Source: Mesorhizobium denitrificans (lineage in GTDB: Bacteria > Pseudomonadota > Alphaproteobacteria > Rhizobiales > Rhizobiaceae). Taken from it: a stretch of DNA of 64,000 nucleotides. Position 1 is the stretch's first letter; each line of letters starts with the position of its first letter. The stretch covers positions 1 through 64,000 of the forward strand of contig NZ_QURN01000015.1 in assembly GCF_003403035.1 (NCBI RefSeq), read 5' to 3'. Below are positions 58,336-64,000 of this stretch, in pieces. A model generated the notes under the pieces. That model saw nothing but the letters and a program-made list of their open reading frames with translations. It did no database searches and was not told the origin of the DNA. The translations under genes and the position numbers were made by a program.

Positions 58336-58812
58336 ATGAACACTGATGTGCTCGCACCAACCGCACCATTCGCGCTGGACGATCCGCGCGCGCTGGACGG
58401 CGTGTTGACGCGGCGGATGCTTGCATTCGTGATCGACTATTTGATCGTGGGCGCGCTGACAGTTGCACTGGCCATCGCGTTTTTCATCCTCGGTGTCGTT
58501 ACGCTCGGCGCGGGATGGCTGCTGTTTTTCATTTTCGGCCCCGCGACCGTCTTAATCGTGCTGACCTACATTTGGCGCACGATGGGTGGCCCGGATCAGG
58601 CAACCATCGGCATGAAAATGATGGGCCTTAGAATCTACCGCATGGACGGCGCGCCTATTGACGGCATGACGGCGGTTGTGTATTCGGTGCTGTTCTGGGC
58701 GGGCAACGTGGTGCTGACACCGCTCATTCTGCTGGCGACGCTGTTCACCGACTACAAGCGCACGGTGCACGATCTGTTGCTTGGCACACTGGTGTTGCGC
58801 GACAGGGTTTAA
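58336..58812 (+). CDS. RDD family membrane protein
   Basis: A 158-residue protein with three or four transmembrane segments. The RDD pattern is present as RRMLAFVIDYLIV, TIGMKMMGLRI and DYKRTVHDLLLGTLV. Function of the family is unclear (ion or metabolite transport suggested). ATG 58336 is seven bases after GGAGAG; ATG 58312 is less likely. It lies between hemB and bpt as in other rhizobia. Its TAA is shared in reverse with sthA. Confidence 0.85.
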   Translation: MNTDVLAPTAPFALDDPRALDGVLTRRMLAFVIDYLIVGALTVALAIAFFILGVVTLGAGWLLFFIFGPATVLIVLTYIWRTMGGPDQATIGMKMMGLRIYRMDGAPIDGMTAVVYSVLFWAGNVVLTPLILLATLFTDYKRTVHDLLLGTLVLRDRV

Positions 58813-60203
58813 CTGGCGCGCGCCATCCTGTTCCACGCGTCAAGGCCGGCGATTTTGTACGCCTCGGCAAGCGTCGGATAGTTGAACGTGTTGTTGACGA
58901 AGAAATCCACAGTGCCGCCGAGATTGATGACGGCCTGCCCGATGTGGATGAGTTCCGTCGCCCCCTCTCCAACGATATGCGCGCCAAGCAAGCGGCGCGT
59001 ATCCTGATCGAAGATCAATTTCAGAAAACCGCTATCGACGCCCATGATGTGGCCGCGTGAGGTTTCGCGAAAACGCGCAACGCCGATCTCATATGGCACG
59101 CCGCTTTTGCGCACCTCTTCTTCCGGTTGACCGACCGTCGAAATTTCAGGCACGGCATAAATGCCATAGGGAAAGGTTTCCGGCGCGGGCGGCAGCGATG
59201 CGCCGCAGGCGTGGCAGGCAGCAACGCGGCCTTGTTCCATCGCAGTGGAGGCAAGACTGGGAAAACCGATCACATCGCCCGCCGCGTAGATATTGGGAAC
59301 GGTGGTTTGAAAGGTGAGCGGATCGACTTTGACCCGGCCACGATTGTCGGTTTCGATGCCGACCACATCCAAACCGAGAGACTCGACATTGCCGCTTCGG
59401 CCCGCCGCATAAAGCACGACCTCCGAGCGCACCATTCGTCCATCCGTCAGTGTAACCTCGGCCTGCCCATTTTTGACTTCAATCGATTTTGCCGCCGTGC
59501 CGAGCCGGATCTGCATGCCGCGATCCCGCATCTGATGGATGAAGTCGTCGACAATTTCACGGTCGATGAAATCCAAGATCGTTGGGCGCGGCTCGATCAA
59601 TGTCACCGGCACATCCAGCGCGGAAAAGATCGTTGCGTACTCCACACCGATAACGCCACCGCCCACGACGGTGAGGGTGCGCGGCAGACGCTCGATTTCA
59701 AGCATCTCGTCACTGTCGAAAACATACTTGCGATCAAAGGGCACTTCCTTGGGCCGATGCGGCCGCGTGCCGACGGAAATCAAGGCGTTTTCAAAATGCA
59801 GCGTGCTGGTGTCGCCATGGTCGTTGACCAATGTGAGTTTGTGCGGCTCCACAAACCGCGCCGTCGAGCGAATGCTGCGCACGCTGTTGCGCATGAACTG
59901 ATGCTGCAAGACCTCGACCTCGTGGTCGAGCGTTTTGTGCAACCGCTGCACGAGATCGGAAATCGAAATGTCCTGCTTGACCCGGTAGCCACGCCCATAA
60001 AAGCCGCGCTCCCGCCACCCGGAAAGATTGAGCACTGTCTCGCGCAGGGTCTTGGACGGAATTGTGCCGGTGTGGACTGAAACCCCACCAAGCCGCCTGC
60101 CCCGATCAACCACCACAACCGATCTGCCAAGCTTTGCGGCCTGAATAGCGGCGCGCCGACCGGACGGACCACTGCCAACAACCACCAGATCAATCGGATC
60201 CAT
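58809..60203 (-). CDS. sthA: Soluble pyridine nucleotide transhydrogenase
   Basis: FAD flavoprotein of 464 residues that equilibrates NADPH and NADH. FAD-binding VVVGSGPSGRRAAIQAAKLG, NAD(P)-binding VVGGGVIGVEYATIFSAL, and a C-terminal dimer domain are present. Like other SthA proteins it lacks the redox CxxxxC of dihydrolipoamide dehydrogenases; the equivalent region is GVSVHTGTIPSKTLRE. Start ATG 60203 (MDPIDLVV). Converges on the RDD gene with a shared TTAA. Confidence 0.93.
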   Translation of the reverse strand: MDPIDLVVVGSGPSGRRAAIQAAKLGRSVVVVDRGRRLGGVSVHTGTIPSKTLRETVLNLSGWRERGFYGRGYRVKQDISISDLVQRLHKTLDHEVEVLQHQFMRNSVRSIRSTARFVEPHKLTLVNDHGDTSTLHFENALISVGTRPHRPKEVPFDRKYVFDSDEMLEIERLPRTLTVVGGGVIGVEYATIFSALDVPVTLIEPRPTILDFIDREIVDDFIHQMRDRGMQIRLGTAAKSIEVKNGQAEVTLTDGRMVRSEVVLYAAGRSGNVESLGLDVVGIETDNRGRVKVDPLTFQTTVPNIYAAGDVIGFPSLASTAMEQGRVAACHACGASLPPAPETFPYGIYAVPEISTVGQPEEEVRKSGVPYEIGVARFRETSRGHIMGVDSGFLKLIFDQDTRRLLGAHIVGEGATELIHIGQAVINLGGTVDFFVNNTFNYPTLAEAYKIAGLDAWNRMARAS

Positions 60204-60506
60204 GCAGCGCCTCATCCGTTTACTTCGCAACGGCGAAGGTAGCTCTAGATTGCGTGAACATAAAACGGATTTCAACCGTTTGAATGCATTGTGCGGCGCG
60301 ATATATTTTTCGCAGGTGACGTCCCCTACGGGCGGCGCATCTGGTTCTTCCTTCTCCTCGTTTACGAGGGGGGAAGAATGGTGGCACGGTTTCGCGAACT
60401 CAAGCAAGGTTTGGCAACGGGACGCCACATGCATCAAACTCAGCCACAAGTAGAAAAGAGAAACGCTTCACGATTCATGAGGGTAGAGCTATAGTTTGAA
60501 CGAGAC
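60204..60506. other. Divergent promoter region of sthA and bpt with a strong hairpin
   Basis: A 303-base gap. The most notable element is a near-perfect inverted repeat at 60345-60378: arms TTCTTCC and GGAAGAA enclose CCTCGT-TT-ACGAGG. It has no T tract on either side, so it is not an ordinary terminator. No open frame here looks coding. Confidence 0.45.
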
Positions 60507-61274
60507 ATGACCCAGCATCCGACTCAGTCGCCGCAGTTTTTTCTGACCGCACCTTCGCCTTGCCCCTACGTGGAAGGGCAATTCGAGCGGAAGGTTTTCA
60601 CGCATCTTGTTGGCGACAAGGCCCCCGAGTTGAACGATCTGCTGACGCAAGGCGGCTTCCGGCGCTCGCAGAATATCGCCTACCGACCGGCTTGCGAGAA
60701 TTGTCGCGCCTGCATTTCGGTGCGCATTCTGACCAGCGAATTCGAGCCGACAAAGAATATGAAGCGCATTCTGCGCCGCAACACCGACCTGATCGGCGCA
60801 ATGCACGATGCCGAGCCATCGACAGAGCAATATTCGCTATTCCGACAATATCTCGACGCACGCCACAGGCGCGGCGGCATGTCTGACATGACCGTGCTGG
60901 ATTACGCGATGATGGTCGAAGACACGCATGTCGAAACCAAGGTGATCGAATACAGGCGGCGCGGGCCGGACAGCTTCATCACCGGACGCGGCGAAGGCGA
61001 ATTGCTGGCCGTGGCGCTGACCGACCGCATGGCTGACGGGTTGTCGATGGTTTATTCCTTCTACGATCCGGAGATGGAAGACCGCTCGCTTGGCACTTTC
61101 ATGATCCTCGACCACATCAGCCGCGCACGCGCAGCGGGACTGCCCCACGTCTATCTCGGCTATTGGGTGAACGGCTCGCGCAAGATGGGATACAAGGTGC
61201 GGTTTCTGCCGCAGGAACATCTGGGCGCGCGTGGCTGGGAGCGTTATGCCGAGCCCGAAACGGACGCCGGTTAA
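60507..61274 (+). CDS. bpt: Aspartate/glutamate leucyltransferase (Bpt)
   Basis: N-end-rule transferase of 255 residues that adds Leu to N-terminal Asp or Glu, marking proteins for ClpAP via ClpS. Motifs: [30 protein letters not shown], and [22 protein letters not shown]. The shortened ATE-like fold and absence of an N-terminal Cys-rich eukaryotic element place it in Bpt. Start ATG 60507. Confidence 0.93.
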   Translation: MTQHPTQSPQFFLTAPSPCPYVEGQFERKVFTHLVGDKAPELNDLLTQGGFRRSQNIAYRPACENCRACISVRILTSEFEPTKNMKRILRRNTDLIGAMHDAEPSTEQYSLFRQYLDARHRRGGMSDMTVLDYAMMVEDTHVETKVIEYRRRGPDSFITGRGEGELLAVALTDRMADGLSMVYSFYDPEMEDRSLGTFMILDHISRARAAGLPHVYLGYWVNGSRKMGYKVRFLPQEHLGARGWERYAEPETDAG

Positions 61275-61343
61275 AACTGTTTTGCCCGGCAGGCACTTTC
61301 TAATTTGGGATTTTGTGCGTAAAGCACGGGCGAATACCTCCCT

Positions 61344-62255
61344 TTGGTGCGCAAATTGCCCTCACAACATGACAATCATCTTAAAGGCTTGATCCTTTGC
61401 GCCATTGGCGGCCTGGCGATCACGGTCGACATTCCGCTGGTCAAACTGGCCTCCGGCGACCCATGGCCCGTGCTGATGGTTCGCTGCACGATGACCCTGC
61501 TGGTGGGCCTGGTGGGCTGGCTGATCTGGCGGGCATTTGACCGCAATGCGCCTGCACTCATTCCCGGCAAAACGGGTCTGATCGTGGCCGCGCTCTATGG
61601 TGTCAGCTCGGTGTTCTTTATCACCGGCGTTTACAACACATCGACTGCGAACCTCGTTTTCATACTGGCGCTGAACACGACATTTTCCGCGCTGCTTTCA
61701 TGGATATTTCTTGGCGAAAAGCCACGCAATGGAACGCTGTTGGCAATGGCGGCCATGATCTTCGGCGTGCTGATTATTGTCTGGGATTCGTTCGGATCAG
61801 GCAATTTGATCGGCGACGCAGCGGGCTTCGCGTCCTCCTTCCTGATCGCAACCGCAATTACCATTACGCGCGCAAGCGGCAAGGAAATGGGCATGGCCTC
61901 ACTCGTGGGCGTCGGGCTGCCCCTGGTCGTTGCAGCAGTAATGGTGTCGGGAAGCGGATTCCGCATCGACGCGCCGTGGTGGATCGTGCTCAACGGCGCA
62001 GTCGTGATGCCGATTGCATTTTACTGCCTTGGAACCGGGCCGAAATATCTGTCTGGACCCGAAGTCGCCATGTTCTATCTGCTGGAAACCGTGCTGGCTC
62101 CGATCTGGGTGTGGATGATTTTCGCCGAACAGCCAAGCCGCAACAGCCTTATCGGCGGCGCGATATTGATTGTTGCGCTGGTGGCGCATTCGGTGTGGCA
62201 GTTGATGGAAAGCCGCAAGCGACGCGCCAGCGTGGTGATGCGCTACCCGGCGTAA
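61344..62255 (+). CDS. DMT (EamA) family transporter
   Basis: A 303-residue protein with ten predicted helices in two EamA repeats (first repeat contains MVRCTMTLLVG and STANLVFILALNTTFSALLSWIFLGEKPR; second ends with EVAMFYLLETVLAPIWVW). Substrate unknown; family members export amino acids or drugs. The start is uncertain: there is no ATG, and TTG 61344, GTG 61347 and TTG 61356 are all possible without a strong ribosome site. Confidence 0.85.
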   Translation: MVRKLPSQHDNHLKGLILCAIGGLAITVDIPLVKLASGDPWPVLMVRCTMTLLVGLVGWLIWRAFDRNAPALIPGKTGLIVAALYGVSSVFFITGVYNTSTANLVFILALNTTFSALLSWIFLGEKPRNGTLLAMAAMIFGVLIIVWDSFGSGNLIGDAAGFASSFLIATAITITRASGKEMGMASLVGVGLPLVVAAVMVSGSGFRIDAPWWIVLNGAVVMPIAFYCLGTGPKYLSGPEVAMFYLLETVLAPIWVWMIFAEQPSRNSLIGGAILIVALVAHSVWQLMESRKRRASVVMRYPA

Positions 62256-62264
62256 CGATTCAGA

Positions 62265-63500
62265 TCAAACCTGCGCCGCCACGCGGCGCGGTTCGGCGGT
62301 TTCAGGTGGCGGAAGCGCATCCGCCGCAGGCAACGAAGAAACCACACCGGGCTCGACCTGCTCGATCAATTCAAGCTCGCGCAGCCATTCGCGCCAGATC
62401 GCCACAAGCAGTGCCATGAGCACAGGGCCGATGAAGAGGCCAAGCAGGCCCATTGTCTTCACGCCGCCGATGAGGCCGAAGAAGGTTGGCAGGAACGGGA
62501 GCTTGATCGGCCCACCGACGAGCCGCGGACGAAGCGTCTTGTCCACGATGAACAGTTCGATGGAACCCCACGCGAACAGCGCAATGCCTGCAACGAGCGA
62601 ACCGCTGGACACAAGATAGAGCGACACAAGCGTGAACGACAGCGGCGCACCGCCGGGTATCATGGCCATGAGACCGGTGAGCACACCGAGCGTGACGGGC
62701 GATGGAACACCCGCGAGCCAGTAAGCAATGCCGAGGACGACGCCCTCCCCGATGGCGATAAGCGTCATGCCCGTGACGGTGGAGCTAATCGTGGCAGGCA
62801 CAACGCGAGAAAGGCGCTCCCAACGCGTCGGGAAAATGCGCTCGCCCAGACGATCCATTTTGGCGACGAAATCTTCGCCGTCGCGATAGATGAAAAACAG
62901 GGTGATGAGCAAAAACAGCATGGTGAGGAAGCTGTTGAATGCGCTACCCCCCGCAGCCAGCACGCCGCGATAAATGCTGCCGACATTCGCGCCGCTGACG
63001 ATGTAAATCAGCTCACCGATTGCGCCAGGCGGGCCGACATGCTCGCGCCACTGCTGATCCAGCCACTCACCGACACCAGGCAGATGCGCGATCCACGCCG
63101 GAGTTGGCGCGCCGTGGCGATTGGTTTCAATCGCCCACGCCAGCCACTCGCTGACTTCATTTGCCGCATAGCTGGCTGCATAGGAAATCGGGATAACCAG
63201 ACCGACGACGATGAGAAGAATGGCGATGGTTGCAGCGAGGTTGCGGCTGCCATCGACCGTGTGAAGCAGGCGGCGATAAATCGGCCAGCTCGCAAAACCG
63301 ATGACCGACGCGGCAAGCACGGGCACGAGAAAGCCGTGAAAGAAATACACGCCGGCAGCGAAGATGAGCACCAGCAACCAGCGCGCCAGACTGAGCGGTG
63401 ACACAAGCGCCGCACGCAACGGCGCGGCTTGCCCGAAGAAACGTGGCTCTCTTTCAGCCCTGGTTGTACCCGGTCGGCTCACGTCAGCCTGCCCCACCAT
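62265..63500 (-). CDS. AI-2E/PerM family transporter
   Basis: A 411-residue membrane protein with about eight helices. The family features MLFLLITLFFIYRDGEDFVAKM and the C-terminal KLPFLPTFFGLIGGVKTMGLLGLFIGPVLMAL are present. Members are annotated as autoinducer-2 exporters or as Na+/H+ antiporters; the substrate here is open. N- and C-terminal tails are cytoplasmic and of low complexity. Start ATG 63500. Convergent with the DMT gene (9-base gap). Confidence 0.87.
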   Translation of the reverse strand: MVGQADVSRPGTTRAEREPRFFGQAAPLRAALVSPLSLARWLLVLIFAAGVYFFHGFLVPVLAASVIGFASWPIYRRLLHTVDGSRNLAATIAILLIVVGLVIPISYAASYAANEVSEWLAWAIETNRHGAPTPAWIAHLPGVGEWLDQQWREHVGPPGAIGELIYIVSGANVGSIYRGVLAAGGSAFNSFLTMLFLLITLFFIYRDGEDFVAKMDRLGERIFPTRWERLSRVVPATISSTVTGMTLIAIGEGVVLGIAYWLAGVPSPVTLGVLTGLMAMIPGGAPLSFTLVSLYLVSSGSLVAGIALFAWGSIELFIVDKTLRPRLVGGPIKLPFLPTFFGLIGGVKTMGLLGLFIGPVLMALLVAIWREWLRELELIEQVEPGVVSSLPAADALPPPETAEPRRVAAQV

Positions 63501-63563
63501 ATCATTCTATTACGTTAGCCTAAAATACCAACGCAGTAAAAGTCAAAGCATAAATATAACGGA

Positions 63564-64000
63564 CTAGGCAAACTTGCCGGACCTTGGGAAGCCCTTTGGC
63601 ACAAGCCGACCGGCGGCGGCGCGATTGCCCAGCCATTCGCCAAGTTCTTCCCGAGTTTTGACGAAATTGCGCTCGGCGGAATCCTGCCATGACAGGCCGG
63701 AAGCCATCGTGAACACCTTGATGTCCAGTGTGCCGCCATCCTTGTATCGCTGGAGGCGCACGCCCTTGCCGCGCACCATTTCGGGTATCTCGGTGAGCGC
63801 AAACACCAGCAATTTCCGGTTTTCACCGACGATCGCTACATGGTCGCCATCGACGACAACGCAGCGCACGGCCTCGTCAGGCGACTTGACGTTCATGACC
63901 TGCTTGCCCTTGCGCGTGTTCGCAACGACTTCCGCTTCAGGCACGACGAAGCCGTAACCCTCATGCGAGGCGATGAGCAGCTTGCGCTTGGGATCGTGCA
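63564..64000 (-). CDS. parC: DNA topoisomerase IV subunit A, 3' part only
   Basis: The C-terminal 145 or so residues of the ParC DNA-wrapping domain; the gene continues past the window. The blades show [20 protein letters not shown]-like [10 protein letters not shown] and [20 protein letters not shown]; the extreme C-terminus [13 protein letters not shown] is typical of alphaproteobacterial ParC rather than GyrA, which has a longer acidic tail. ParC with ParE decatenates replicated chromosomes. Confidence 0.88.
   Translation of the reverse strand, partial: HDPKRKLLIASHEGYGFVVPEAEVVANTRKGKQVMNVKSPDEAVRCVVVDGDHVAIVGENRKLLVFALTEIPEMVRGKGVRLQRYKDGGTLDIKVFTMASGLSWQDSAERNFVKTREELGEWLGNRAAAGRLVPKGFPRSGKFA

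Noticed and set aside
60291-60494. 67-codon frame upstream of bpt
   Set aside because: It spans the hairpin at 60345-60378, has no ribosome site and no protein-like pattern.

Overview
The window is a stretch of ordinary chromosomal backbone from an alphaproteobacterium of the order Hyphomicrobiales (Rhizobiales). I base this on gene content and order: rpsL-rpsG-fusA-tuf; glyA-nrdR-ribD-ribE-ribH-nusB in one run; UQCC chaperone-YceD-plsX-fabH-ihfA-MerR ending at tRNA-Pro; hemB-RDD-bpt; and an ldtR/ldtP pair next to a DUF6163 gene. Several families here are largely alphaproteobacterial (DUF2842, DUF6163, GumC-type polysaccharide transport). By eye the base composition is moderately GC-rich, as in Brucella- or Phyllobacterium-like genomes; I do not name a genus. 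No insertion sequence, prophage or CRISPR array was seen.

Layout. 1-3.5 kb: translation operon on the minus strand with its promoter. 3.7-6.2 kb: a small unknown protein, prfB with a programmed +1 frameshift, a YitT-type membrane protein and a YCII protein. 6.3-10 kb: a molybdenum hydroxylase operon in coxS-L-M order, form II. 10.2-12.7 kb: a FIST-domain sensor and a hybrid histidine kinase, organised like NosP/NahK. 12.8-13 kb: three short palindromic repeats. 13-19.5 kb: rhlE-type helicase, DUF1697, threonine deaminase, TrkH, a DUF900 lipoprotein hydrolase. 19.6-23.8 kb: tRNA-Thr, an orphan terminator, an EF-hand protein, a glycine-zipper lipoprotein, NAD kinase, a second DEAD-box helicase, a thioesterase. 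23.9-27.3 kb: agmatinase, argC, heme A synthase, DUF2842.

27.4-35.5 kb is a compact surface-polysaccharide locus: GNAT/CelD-like protein, a GumC/Wzz-type co-polymerase with a degenerate tyrosine-kinase domain, Wza-like export lipoprotein, GT4 glycosyltransferase, initiating sugar-phosphate transferase and an O-antigen-ligase/Wzy-like protein. Its divergent promoter region carries a perfect CtrA-type box (TTAA-N7-TTAAC) and two GANTC sites. 35.7-48.8 kb holds GST, tRNA-Pro, the fatty-acid/phospholipid cluster, a BamE-like lipoprotein, a proton-pumping pyrophosphatase, an MFS transporter and the riboflavin/nusB/nrdR operon. 49-64 kb holds glyA, a Na+/H+ antiporter, ddl, the LdtP/LdtR cell-wall pair (with a second CtrA-like box upstream of ldtR), a 3-hydroxyisobutyryl-CoA hydrolase, hemB of the zinc-free type, sthA, bpt, two transporters and the 3' end of parC.

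Most genes form short, translationally coupled operons (ATGA, GTGA or TTGA overlaps), and TTG and GTG starts are common. I found no wholly new multi-gene system. The most interesting leads are the CtrA boxes at the polysaccharide and ldtR promoters, the NosP/NahK-like pair, the pseudokinase-bearing co-polymerase, and a candidate small RNA ending at 19804.
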